Assembly (NCBI GenBank): GCA_020027655.1
Contig: JAHKKJ010000157.1
Location: 1-7,543 of the forward strand
Direction: 5' to 3'
Origin: Deltaproteobacteria bacterium
GTDB taxonomy: Bacteria; Desulfobacterota; Binatia; UBA9968
Length of the DNA: 7,543 nt
The notes beneath the pieces are model-generated. The model made no database searches and was not told where the DNA came from. It saw only the letters and a program-made list of their open reading frames with translations. Of this stretch, positions 1 through 6,834 are shown piece after piece; the first letter of the stretch is position 1; each line of letters begins with the position of its first letter. Both the position numbers and the translations under genes were made by a program.

Positions 1-290
1 GCCTTGGGCACCGCGCCGACGATTTGTTCCTTGACTGCGCCAGCCTTTAAGATGATCAAGTTGGGAATACCCCGGATGCCGTAGCGTGACGCCGTAGCAG
101 GATGATCATCGACGTTAAGCTTGGCCACCTTTAACTTGCCCTCAAACTGGCCGGCAATTTCCTCGACGATGGGCGCGATGGATTTACAGGGTCCGCACCA
201 GGGTGCCCAAAAATCGACCAGCACCGGTAAATCGCAAGCCAGCACCTCGGCGTCGAAATTATTGTCTCCAACTTCGGTAATTTTTCCCAT
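1..290 (-). CDS. trxA: Thioredoxin, 3' end cut by window edge
   Basis: Cytoplasmic thiol-disulfide oxidoreductase that passes electrons from thioredoxin reductase to target proteins and, in many bacteria, to CcdA/DsbD-type membrane carriers. 96 complete codons are visible of a family length near 108, so only about a dozen C-terminal residues are missing. The active site WCGPC is at residues 31-35. Buried Asp26, Trp28 and cis-Pro76 (in GIRGIPN) are present, and the numbering coincides with E. coli thioredoxin 1. The ATG start is well supported: TAAGGAGG lies 8 nt upstream at 299-306 and overlaps the pepA stop codon. Only 13 nt separate it from pepA, so it is probably translated from a shared folE-pepA-trxA message. 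Nothing in the visible part is degenerate. Family and start are near certain. Its role as electron donor for the nearby CcdA is inference. Confidence 0.97.
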   Translation of the reverse strand, partial: MGKITEVGDNNFDAEVLACDLPVLVDFWAPWCGPCKSIAPIVEEIAGQFEGKLKVAKLNVDDHPATASRYGIRGIPNLIILKAGAVKEQIVGAVPK

Positions 291-303
291 GGTCAGTGCC
301 TCC

Positions 304-1782
304 TTACAGTGTCAATAAAAATCTAACTAGGGTACGGACTCCAAACCCGGTGCCGCCCTTGGCACAGATGGCGGTATCAGTTTCCGCAAAGGCCGGACCG
401 GCAATGTCCAAATGCGCCCACGGAATGTCGTCCACAAATTCTTGCAAAATCAAAGCAGCGGTGATCGCACCGCCGTGAGGGCCGGCAACATTCTTCATGT
501 CCGCCACGCTGCTTTTCAACGCCTCACGATATTCTTTTACCAGCGGAAGTTGCCACAATTTTTCACCTGCATCCCGCGCGCAGCGCATGAGGTTATCGGC
601 GAGGGCTTGATGGTTGCTAAAAATGCCGGCGACCCCGGTGCCAAGCGCAACCATACAGGCACCCGTCAGAGTCGCCAAGTTGATCATGTAGTCCGGCTTC
701 TGCTTGGCGGCGAGGGCCAACGCATCAGCTAAGATCAGGCGCCCCTCAGCATCAGTGTTGAGAACTTCGATGGTTTTCCCATTCAAATAGCGAATGACGT
801 CACCCGGCTTCTGAGCATTGCCGCCAGGAAGATTATCGGTCGCCGGAATATAGCCGGTGACTTCGATATCCGGGCGCAGGTCGGACAAACGACTCATGGT
901 GCCGATGACCGCCGCGCCGCCGGCCATATCGAGCTTCATGGTTTCCATGGACTTCGCCGGCTTAAGCGACAAGCCGCCGGAATCGAAAGTGATTCCCTTG
1001 CCGATGAGAGCGACTTTCTTGCGCGCCTTGCCGCTTGGTTGATAATGGATCTGGATGAAGCGTGGTTCCTCATGGCTACCGCGGTTCACGGCCAAAAGGC
1101 CGGCCAGATTCATCGCCTCGATCTTTTTCTTGCCCCAAACTTCGACCGACAAGCCACGACCGCGACAATGGCGTTGGGTTTGTTCGCCCAGGAAGCGAGC
1201 CGTTGTGACCGATGGCGGCTCATTCACAAGATCACGCGCCAGGAATACGCCCGGAAGGGTCTGCTCCGCTCTACGCACTGAACGCTCCAAAGACGGGGTT
1301 CGCTTGAGGCCTGGTTTGAACAAGGTGAGGCTTTTTAATGCAGTGGGGTTACTCGAATTCGAGCGGTACTTGTTGAATCGGTAAGACGCCAGCGTCGCGC
1401 CTTCGACAACCGCCCCCGCCGCGTCATCCGGGTCTTTGTCCGGCGCGAAAAAGAAAGCGATCTCCTGGGCACCCACCGCCGACGCTTCCTTTCTGGCGCG
1501 CGCTCCCGCCCTGCGCCAGGTATCGGAGGTAACATCGTTCGCTTTCCCAAAGCCGACTAATAGCAAATGAGATGCAGGCACGGTGCCGGCGGTGGAGTAG
1601 GAGAGGCTGCTTCCTTCGGCCCCCGTGAACTTGCTCTTCTGGATTTGCTCGCTGAGCTTTCCTTTGAGGCGGCGGTTGAGGGCGCGAATGGCTGGCCCCT
1701 CCAGTTTTTTCTCTTCTACGGGCAACACTAGGAGGTCGGTCTTGATGACATCTGCGTTGGTATCTCTGAATCTCGTTTCCAC
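304..1782 (-). CDS. pepA: Leucyl aminopeptidase, M17 family
   Basis: Cytosolic two-metal aminopeptidase that removes N-terminal residues from peptides; family members work as hexamers. The product is 492 aa against about 500 for the family. The N-terminal macro-like domain spans roughly residues 1-160 and the catalytic domain roughly 170-492. Metal ligands are all present: Lys262 and Asp267 (in GKGITFD), Asp285 (in KLDMAG), and Asp344 and Glu346 in the NTDAEGR signature (342-348). Catalytic Lys274 and Arg348 are also present. Spacing matches E. coli PepA with a constant offset of 8. I chose the GTG at 1782 because the protein then begins with the family-typical ETRFRDTNADVIKTD segment. The open frame extends upstream to 1920, but that extension lies wholly inside folE and is not family-like. 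The start is 11 nt after the folE stop and the Shine-Dalgarno is weak, so translation may be coupled to folE. Confidence 0.95.
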   Translation of the reverse strand: METRFRDTNADVIKTDLLVLPVEEKKLEGPAIRALNRRLKGKLSEQIQKSKFTGAEGSSLSYSTAGTVPASHLLLVGFGKANDVTSDTWRRAGARARKEASAVGAQEIAFFFAPDKDPDDAAGAVVEGATLASYRFNKYRSNSSNPTALKSLTLFKPGLKRTPSLERSVRRAEQTLPGVFLARDLVNEPPSVTTARFLGEQTQRHCRGRGLSVEVWGKKKIEAMNLAGLLAVNRGSHEEPRFIQIHYQPSGKARKKVALIGKGITFDSGGLSLKPAKSMETMKLDMAGGAAVIGTMSRLSDLRPDIEVTGYIPATDNLPGGNAQKPGDVIRYLNGKTIEVLNTDAEGRLILADALALAAKQKPDYMINLATLTGACMVALGTGVAGIFSNHQALADNLMRCARDAGEKLWQLPLVKEYREALKSSVADMKNVAGPHGGAITAALILQEFVDDIPWAHLDIAGPAFAETDTAICAKGGTGFGVRTLVRFLLTL

Positions 1783-1793
1783 AGGCTGCTCAA

Positions 1794-2342
1794 TTAGTTT
1801 TTTTGCCGGATCAACGTCATGAATTCTTGCCGTGTCTCCTGCCGCGTGCGGAAAGCGCCGAGCAACGTGCTGGTGATGATCATGGAGTTCTGCTTTTCCA
1901 CCCCCCGCATTCTCATGCACAGGTGCTCGGCTTCGATGACGACGGCCACGCCGAGAGGATCGAGCTTTTCCATGATGATATTGGCGATCTGATTGGTCAG
2001 CCGTTCCTGAACCTGGAGTCTCCGCGCGTAAACATCCACCAAGCGAGCCAGTTTGGAAATCCCGACGATCTTGTGATGCGGGATATAGGCGACGTGGGCC
2101 TTACCGAAAAAGGGCAACAGGTGATGTTCGCAAAGGGAATAAAAATCAATATCCCTTTGAACGATCATCTCTTCATAGTCTTCAGTGAAAACGGCGTCGT
2201 TAATAACCTTTGCCGGATCCTGTTGATAGCCCTGAGTCAAGAAAGTGAGGGCCTGAGTTACCCGGTAGGGTGTCTTTACAAGCCCTTCACGATCCGGATC
2301 TTCGCCCAAGGCTTTCAAGATATGGCGGATTTGCTCTTCCAT
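1794..2342 (-). CDS. folE: GTP cyclohydrolase I, type IA (zinc-dependent)
   Basis: Converts GTP to 7,8-dihydroneopterin triphosphate, the first step of tetrahydrofolate and pterin synthesis; known members are homodecamers in the cytosol. The 182-aa product carries the zinc ligands Cys71 and His74 (in CEHHLLPFFGK) and Cys142 (in EAEHLCMRMRG). The catalytic His is at 73. Spacing matches E. coli FolE, offset by 39 because of a shorter N terminus. Retention of the Cys ligands distinguishes it from metal-promiscuous FolE2. I start at the ATG at 2342 because the protein then begins MEEQIRHILKALGEDPDREG, typical of the family. An in-frame TTG at 2390 would add 16 residues without a Shine-Dalgarno. 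The ribosome site before the ATG is weak (GGGG about 12 nt upstream). It is the first gene of the tight folE-pepA-trxA cluster, separated from ccdA by 221 nt. Confidence 0.96.
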   Translation of the reverse strand: MEEQIRHILKALGEDPDREGLVKTPYRVTQALTFLTQGYQQDPAKVINDAVFTEDYEEMIVQRDIDFYSLCEHHLLPFFGKAHVAYIPHHKIVGISKLARLVDVYARRLQVQERLTNQIANIIMEKLDPLGVAVVIEAEHLCMRMRGVEKQNSMIITSTLLGAFRTRQETRQEFMTLIRQKN

Positions 2343-2420
2343 GTTTGTTAATGCCCCGTTTTGATCCGGAATTTGCAGCCGATTAAACAAGGGCGATCGA
2401 TATCACCAAGCATTCCAAAA

Positions 2421-2449
2421 AAATTAACATTTACCTAGTGGCACGTCAA
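2421..2449 (-). promoter_or_regulatory. Possible sigma70-like promoter for folE-pepA-trxA
   Basis: On the minus strand TTGACG (2444-2449) is followed after 17 nt by TAATTT (2421-2426). This would start transcription near 2414, leaving a leader of about 70 nt before the folE ATG. The -35 matches consensus at 5 of 6 positions, but the -10 matches only 3 of 6 and sits in an A/T-rich tract where chance matches are common. Its placement just upstream of a tight gene cluster is the main support. Confidence 0.3.
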
Positions 2450-2475
2450 ATTAGGGTGACAGACTCAGAGAAATC

Positions 2476-2547
2476 GCATATGGCTGATCGCTTATGGCAT
2501 TTAGATGGAACCAAGGAGCCATACGCTATAAGCCATAGGCCATACGC
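2476..2547. repeat. Heptanucleotide repeat cluster forming a large imperfect inverted repeat
   Basis: Between ccdA and folE, the plus strand reads GCATATG, GCTGATC, GCTTATG in direct succession (2476-2496). After a short spacer the minus strand reads GCGTATG, GCCTATG, GCTTATA, GCGTATG (2547 down to 2520). All units keep exact 7-nt phase around a GCNTATG-like consensus. The two blocks form an inverted repeat (2476-2498 against 2518-2540, 19 of 23 positions paired, 19-nt loop). It could fold in the ccdA message and act as a 3' stabiliser or weak terminator, but no T-tract follows. It resembles short dispersed intergenic repeats; identification with a named family is not possible from this window. 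Confidence 0.7.
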
Positions 2548-2563
2548 CAGCCGCAGCGGCCTG

Positions 2564-3301
2564 CTAGAGTCTTTTGAGCAGCCAGTCGGGCGTGAAGCGA
2601 AGCACGTAAGCATTGAGGAATGTCATGTAGTCCGTCAGCAACAGGATCCCTACGAAGATCAGCAACACGCCGCCCATCACGTGAACCGGCTGTATGTAGC
2701 GACGAAAGGTCTGCGAAAATTGAAAGAAAGAGTTAACCGCCAGCGCGCTCAGGAAAAACGGCAAGGCCAGACCTGCGGCATAGGTTGAGAGCAACAAGAT
2801 GCCCCGGCCGACTTCCCCGGAAGTTCCGGCCAGCGCGAGAATGGCTCCTAGGATCGGTCCGACACAAGGGGTCCAGGCCACAGCAAAGGTGATACCCACC
2901 AAAACCGAGCCCACATAGCCCGCGGGTTTGTCCTTCAGGTTGAACTGCAGATAACGCTCCAGTGCAGGAATTTTGAAAAGCCCGACGAGATAGAGTCCCA
3001 CGATAAGAACAAACAGCCCGCCTGACAGGCGAATAAAGTTGCGGTAGCCCAGGAAGAGACTACCGAGATAGCTCGCCGAAGCGCCCAGGGAGACAAAGAC
3101 CAGAGAAAAACCCAGGATGAAGGCGACGGAATTCAACACCACGCGCGAGCGCACGCGCCGCAACGCTTGATCGTTGCGCAACTCTTCCAAAGAAACCCCG
3201 GAGACGAATGAGAGATAGGATGGGATGAGCGGCAATACGCAGGGAGAGAGAAACGAAAAGATTCCGGCGGCAAAGGCGACGAGGAAATTAACGTCGGCCA
3301 T
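2564..3301 (-). CDS. ccdA: CcdA-type transmembrane thiol-electron carrier
   Basis: Inner-membrane protein of the DsbD/CcdA family. It takes electrons from cytoplasmic thioredoxin and transfers them across the membrane to an exported thioredoxin-like partner, usually for cytochrome c maturation or periplasmic disulfide reduction. The 245-aa product has the family pattern of about six hydrophobic segments (approximately residues 6-34, 54-80, 90-110, 128-158, 165-190 and 205-225). The two essential cysteines lie in characteristic contexts: Cys21 in SPCVLPLIPSYLSF and Cys146 in WTPCVGPILG. The ATG overlaps the end of the upstream tlpA-like gene by 14 nt, which indicates translational coupling and a shared message. 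It lacks the periplasmic domains of full-length DsbD; the adjacent TlpA-like protein is its likely acceptor. Whether the end target is cytochrome c or general disulfide repair cannot be decided here. Confidence 0.94.
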   Translation of the reverse strand: MADVNFLVAFAAGIFSFLSPCVLPLIPSYLSFVSGVSLEELRNDQALRRVRSRVVLNSVAFILGFSLVFVSLGASASYLGSLFLGYRNFIRLSGGLFVLIVGLYLVGLFKIPALERYLQFNLKDKPAGYVGSVLVGITFAVAWTPCVGPILGAILALAGTSGEVGRGILLLSTYAAGLALPFFLSALAVNSFFQFSQTFRRYIQPVHVMGGVLLIFVGILLLTDYMTFLNAYVLRFTPDWLLKRL

Positions 3302-3842
3302 TCTTTTCTTCGAGCAACTCTTTGATCAAGTTTCGGGCGGCGGGACCGTACCAGTCGGCAGGGCCCCAACCGCGGGCCAGTCCTTCCCCTTTGGGACCGA
3401 TTAAATATGTGGTCGGAAGCCCCCAGGCGCCGTATAACGACGCCACTTCTGCGTTTGGGTCGAAAGCAATGGGGTACGTCAACTTGAGTTCCTTGACGAA
3501 GGCCAACGCTTCCTGCCTGCGATCCTTGACGTTGACAGCGAGCACGACAAAGTTATTGTTCTTGTGCTCCTGATAGAGTTTTTCCATTGCCGGCATCTCC
3601 TCCCGGCAAGGCTCGCACCAGGTCGCCCAAAAATTAAGAAATATGGTTTTTCCCCTGAAATCCTTCAGAGAAATTTTTTTTCCTTCGGCGTCGGTGAGAC
3701 TGAAATCGGGAGTCGGCGCAGCCTCTTTCATGGGTTGGAGAATCGGGATCACTTTGAAATTGATCTTCGACTGAGCCCACCCGGGGGTCGCGCCCAGCGC
3801 GAAAAACATGAGAAGGAAACCGCAGAGTGCTTTTAGAGGCAT
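3288..3842 (-). CDS. Exported TlpA/ResA-type thiol-disulfide oxidoreductase
   Basis: Thioredoxin-fold protein predicted to act outside the cytoplasmic membrane as a disulfide reductant, probably recharged by CcdA. The 184-aa product begins with a signal peptide: MPLK, a hydrophobic core to about residue 18, and a probable cleavage after GWA (residue 23). A linker and the AhpC/TSA-thioredoxin fold follow. The active site WCEPC at 75-79 lies in NFWATWCEPCREEMP, typical of TlpA/ResA proteins. The cis-proline is Pro143 in GLPTTYLI. The Glu in the CxxC loop is as in ResA-type reductants rather than classical thioredoxin. I start at the ATG at 3842. An in-frame TTG at 3878 would prepend 12 basic residues to the signal peptide and has no Shine-Dalgarno. 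There is no clear lipobox despite Cys7 in the hydrophobic core. Calling it ResA, TlpA or CcmG would need phylogeny. Confidence 0.92.
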   Translation of the reverse strand: MPLKALCGFLLMFFALGATPGWAQSKINFKVIPILQPMKEAAPTPDFSLTDAEGKKISLKDFRGKTIFLNFWATWCEPCREEMPAMEKLYQEHKNNNFVVLAVNVKDRRQEALAFVKELKLTYPIAFDPNAEVASLYGAWGLPTTYLIGPKGEGLARGWGPADWYGPAARNLIKELLEEKNGRR

Positions 3843-3942
3843 GAACGGCACTTTACCGAACCGCTTGGGGCGACGCAATACACGGTGGCACCGCTACATG
3901 TGAGTAGAGATGGTAGCGCGCCCGCAGGTATCGAAAGCCGGT

Positions 3943-4761
3943 TCACGAAAATTCGGCAAGGAGAATCTTTTCACCCAGCTTGTGGATGATCCAGCGATGA
4001 ATATCCCGCACGATATTTTCGCCGTCGTGTTCGATCAGCCAATGGCCTTGACCGGGATACTCTTTGAATTCTCCGCCCAGCCACGCAGCTATTCGGTTGG
4101 TGGTGGCGGTGGGCATGATGTGATCATCGCTGCCCCCTAAAACCAGGGTTGGGCAACTCAATGAGCCCGCCTCAAGGTGAGCGCGAGGCAGGAGAAACTC
4201 GCGAACCAGCGCACTGGATTCCGCTACCGTCTGGCGGGCAAGCGCGCTTTGTAGATTTTCGGGCAACGGTGTCAGGAAATAGGCGCGGAAGTCCTTCTCG
4301 TCGATTGGGAATGGCCTGCGCAAAAGAATCAGTAACCTATATTTGAGCCACAGGAGCCGCTGTGGCCGCGATCTGGCCGCCGCCAGATTTCCCGGCGGTG
4401 AGGGCGATACCAGAATTAGGGCGGAAGGTTTGGTTTGCTCGCAAACCTTAAGCGCCATGAGCGCGCCCAGATTCATTGCCAGCAAAACCGGCGGAGTCGA
4501 AAAAGAACTGATGACCTCTGCGAGATCTCTCACGCAGTCGCTGAAACTGAGGTTGTCAAGGTTCCCCACTGGATTTTGTGTAGAGCGGCGCCGTAGATCG
4601 ATGGCGATCGAGTCCCACCCGAGGTTGCAAAAATGGGTGGCCCAGCTTTGCCAACACCAAGCTCCGCTCCACACGCCATGAACCAGAACCAGTGGCGATT
4701 TGAATTTTGCTTGCGCCGGCAGATATCGTTCCGCCAACAAACCAGCGATGAGGTGTTCCAT
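3943..4761 (-). CDS. Alpha/beta-hydrolase-fold protein with Asn at the nucleophile position
   Basis: The 272-aa product has the layout of a single-domain alpha/beta hydrolase. The first core strand and oxyanion-hole region LVLVHGVWSGAWCW spans residues 24-37. A strand and nucleophile elbow lie at 92-101. A cap-like insertion covers roughly 125-190. The acid is probably Asp213 in GGSDDHIMP and the base His240 in GQGHWLIEH. The elbow reads LLAMNLGAL, where family members normally have G-x-S-x-G. Asn97 (codon AAT at 4471-4473) replaces the catalytic Ser, and Ala95 replaces the first Gly. Acid, base and oxyanion regions remain, so the gene is not obviously decaying. It may be a non-hydrolytic fold member, or use other chemistry. 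There is no signal peptide. It lies 73 nt after the 566-codon gene and 100 nt before the tlpA-like gene. Substrate is unknown. Confidence 0.85.
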   Translation of the reverse strand: MEHLIAGLLAERYLPAQAKFKSPLVLVHGVWSGAWCWQSWATHFCNLGWDSIAIDLRRRSTQNPVGNLDNLSFSDCVRDLAEVISSFSTPPVLLAMNLGALMALKVCEQTKPSALILVSPSPPGNLAAARSRPQRLLWLKYRLLILLRRPFPIDEKDFRAYFLTPLPENLQSALARQTVAESSALVREFLLPRAHLEAGSLSCPTLVLGGSDDHIMPTATTNRIAAWLGGEFKEYPGQGHWLIEHDGENIVRDIHRWIIHKLGEKILLAEFS

Positions 4762-4784
4762 TTCGACTTTTTAGTGAATTTAGC

Positions 4785-4830
4785 AAAAAATGGAAAGCCG
4801 TTGCTTCTCCCGCTTCATCGCACCCTTTCC
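4785..4830 (-). terminator. Possible weak intrinsic terminator after the 566-codon gene
   Basis: In the minus-strand transcript GGAAAG (4825-4830) can pair with CTTTCC (4792-4797), followed by A and six T (4785-4790). The stem is only 6 bp and the loop is 27 nt, so termination would be inefficient. The position, just after the stop at 4835 and before the hydrolase start, is suitable. Confidence 0.3.
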
Positions 4831-4834
4831 GGAT

Positions 4835-6535
4835 TTATCGTGGGGGAGAGAAAAGAGAGGGGCAAGCTCGAGTAAGACGCCGCAGCGCCGGTCCGAGCAG
4901 AGGGTGTTTATCAAAGAGGGCGAGATAATCGCTGTCGCGCCGGCCACCCTTGGCTGAGATCACTTTCGCTAGATTGACTCGCTCCTCCCGGCTCCAACGC
5001 TCGATGTCCGGCAGAATCGAAATGATGGGTGACCAGTTTTTCCACGCAGCATGAACTTCCGCAGGGGCTCTGGCCGGCGGCGGAGCGTTGAGTAAACGCC
5101 TGGTTTCCTCCAAGCATAACCGCAGGGCGGTCTCCCGATCAGCGGCCGCGAGACCCGCAAGATGTTCTGCGGTCTTTGCGCCCAGGTCGGCAACGCGCGG
5201 CCAAAAAGGCGCCCGCGCACCGGCAGTTTCGAAGTAGAGGTAATCCTCCGCGAGCCTCTGGAGCATCTTTTTGGATGAGCGATGACGTGGCCTCGTTTTC
5301 ATGCGCCTGAGTTCTCGGCGGGCAAGCCTACGCGCCCGGGGGTTACGCGGGCGGAATCCGAGTTTGTAATAGAACCACCAGGCGCCTGATTCGATGCCTT
5401 CATCGTTACGGTGTCCGAGCTGGTAGGGCTCCAGAGTGAACGATTGCGAGCCGAATAGCCACGCGGTCGCCGCAAGCGTGCGTGCGAATACGAACGCCGC
5501 CTCTCCGCCGCGGAAAGATTGAAACGTGTTGTAGGAAAGGTCCGCGCATTTAAAAAGAGCGTCCACGCCAACGTAGCCGATTGGCACGCCGTTCCTCAGC
5601 GTGAGCAATCCGTAGGTAGCGCGTAGTATCGGCCGTCGGGCCGGAAGCGTGCCGATCACCGCCCACTGGAGGCCATCGCCATCATCCACGACCCGCACGT
5701 CGCGCGCGTCGCCGTACGCGAAATTATCGAGATCGCGCTCACGTGTAACCATCGATTCCCGGGCGAGATCAATTAGACGCTGTCCTTCGCGAGCGGAGAC
5801 GGCGCGCACGGATCGCGGCGGTCGCGCCAGTTCGAGTAAGAGATCTGGCCGGCTACGGTCCGGCGGCGCTTTACGAAAAACAATGGGGGAGCGCTCATAA
5901 CAGGCGAGAGTGCGGCACGGTGTACCCCGGCCCGGCCGCAGCAGGAGCGGGGTATCAAGCCCGTCGAAGAAAGCTTCTCGAGTCACATCATTCCCAGGCA
6001 TCATTTCAACGCGGCTTACGTAAAAAACCCCGTCGGTGGTGCGGGAGCCGCATAGGATTTTGATCGCCTCCCTTGGCTCAGGCTCGCGTGCGCGCAGCCA
6101 ATTGGACTCAAGGAACGGCACAAGAAGCGAGAGTGCGGTGGCGAGCCGTTGGTGATTCTCAACATTGCGCCAGTCGATGTAAAATAGCGTTGGCCAGCGC
6201 TCCACAATCCAGCGCGCGGTCGGCCAGAAGAATGGATAGTGAATAACAGTCCCACAGATGCCTGTATCAGCAAGATCAGCTCGATGGCGATGCAGGTCAG
6301 CGCGCTGGGAAAAGCGCTCCAGCATACGTACGACCTGGGCAAGCACCCCGCCATCGTCCGGATAGGCCCGAAGAAAGCACAGGTGCTCATGCAGGCGTAG
6401 AATTTCCTCCGCCGTTCGTAGCGGTGTTCGCTCTAATACGGTAAGCAGGCTGATCTTGACGGTGGCTCGTCCGGGACCGTACTCCAGGCGCGTCGTTTCG
6501 AGTTCTTGAAGAATCGTTAAAGGTGATTGTGGCAT
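4835..6535 (-). CDS. Uncharacterised 566-aa protein with a GNAT-like segment
   Basis: I do not recognise a named family. The protein is soluble, with no signal peptide or membrane segment, and rich in Arg, Ala and Leu. The N-terminal third (1-160) is mostly helical-looking, with an HLCFLRAYPDD stretch at 51-61. The central part has a conserved-looking REGQRLIDLARESMVTRERDLD block at about 249-270. Residues 290-396 resemble an acyl-CoA N-acyltransferase (GNAT) core: a strand pair ending in NGVPIGYVGVDALF, an FRGGEAAFVFARTLAA helix after a Gly-Gly turn (341-356), and GAWWFYYKLGFRP (384-396), which recalls the closing A-x-x-x-Y-x-K-L-G-F motif of GNAT enzymes. The C-terminal 170 residues are basic and helical with no motif I can name. 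Codon use and length support a genuine gene. The ATG at 6535 has no clear Shine-Dalgarno. It lies 179 nt downstream of the strong terminator that ends the Lys-peptide transcript. Confidence 0.85.
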   Translation of the reverse strand: MPQSPLTILQELETTRLEYGPGRATVKISLLTVLERTPLRTAEEILRLHEHLCFLRAYPDDGGVLAQVVRMLERFSQRADLHRHRADLADTGICGTVIHYPFFWPTARWIVERWPTLFYIDWRNVENHQRLATALSLLVPFLESNWLRAREPEPREAIKILCGSRTTDGVFYVSRVEMMPGNDVTREAFFDGLDTPLLLRPGRGTPCRTLACYERSPIVFRKAPPDRSRPDLLLELARPPRSVRAVSAREGQRLIDLARESMVTRERDLDNFAYGDARDVRVVDDGDGLQWAVIGTLPARRPILRATYGLLTLRNGVPIGYVGVDALFKCADLSYNTFQSFRGGEAAFVFARTLAATAWLFGSQSFTLEPYQLGHRNDEGIESGAWWFYYKLGFRPRNPRARRLARRELRRMKTRPRHRSSKKMLQRLAEDYLYFETAGARAPFWPRVADLGAKTAEHLAGLAAADRETALRLCLEETRRLLNAPPPARAPAEVHAAWKNWSPIISILPDIERWSREERVNLAKVISAKGGRRDSDYLALFDKHPLLGPALRRLTRACPSLFSPPR

Positions 6536-6710
6536 TATATTGGGTGGGCGATAACAGCGCCGGTTCGATCCTACAAGCGCCGTTTGGTGATCGGTTTAAT
6601 CTCTGCGGACGCAATTGCCCGCAGCTTCCGCGGGGAAGAGCGATACCGCGACGCACGGGAGCTGTGGGGCGAAGTTTGATCTTGAACAATCGACATGTTG
6701 CGACCAGTCG

Positions 6711-6749
6711 AAAAAACAAGCCCCTCGGCCAGAGCCGAAGGGCTTGTTT
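6711..6749 (-). terminator. Strong Rho-independent terminator of the Lys-peptide transcript
   Basis: In the minus-strand transcript AAACAAGCCCTTCGGC (6749-6734) pairs with GCCGAGGGGCTTGTTT (6729-6714) around the tetraloop TCTG. This gives a 16-bp stem, continuous if one U-G wobble is counted, running into a six-T tract (6716-6711). On the plus strand the wobble becomes a C-A mismatch and no long T-tract follows, so the minus orientation is favoured. It closes the unit starting near 6995. Confidence 0.88.
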
Positions 6750-6834
6750 CGTTAGGTAACCAGAACGGTCACCCGAGCGCCTGAGATTAAGGAGGGTTTA
6801 GTTCACCGCCGCAACCCCACATCTCAAAACTTAG

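Noticed and set aside
412..732. 106-codon plus-strand ORF and other plus-strand frames inside pepA
   Set aside because: Antisense shadows of a fully conserved M17 peptidase gene; no recognisable protein content or ribosome site.
1783..1920. 46-codon N-terminal extension of pepA
   Set aside because: It lies inside folE, and the family-typical N terminus begins at the GTG at 1782.
1803..2351. 182-codon plus-strand ORF opposite folE
   Set aside because: Almost exactly antisense to folE, whose zinc ligands and catalytic motifs are intact; the plus-strand translation resembles no family I know.
2438..2788. 116-codon plus-strand ORF over the heptamer repeats and the ccdA 3' end
   Set aside because: Translates repeat sequence and antisense ccdA; no coding signature.
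3848..3876. TTGCGT / TAAAGT 17 nt apart upstream of the tlpA-like gene as a promoter
   Set aside because: Only 3 and 4 of 6 consensus matches, and it would give an almost leaderless message; too weak to annotate.
6534..6539. TATAAT immediately at the start codon of the 566-codon gene
   Set aside because: As a -10 element it would start transcription inside the ORF, and there is no matching -35. Chance match.
6387..6719. 110-codon minus-strand ORF and 78-codon plus-strand ORF (6523-6759) across the gap before the 566-codon gene
   Set aside because: They run through the terminator stem and overlap the start of a better gene out of frame; no ribosome site. The gap holds only a small CCCGC/GCGGG hairpin (6618-6634) and no recognisable gene.
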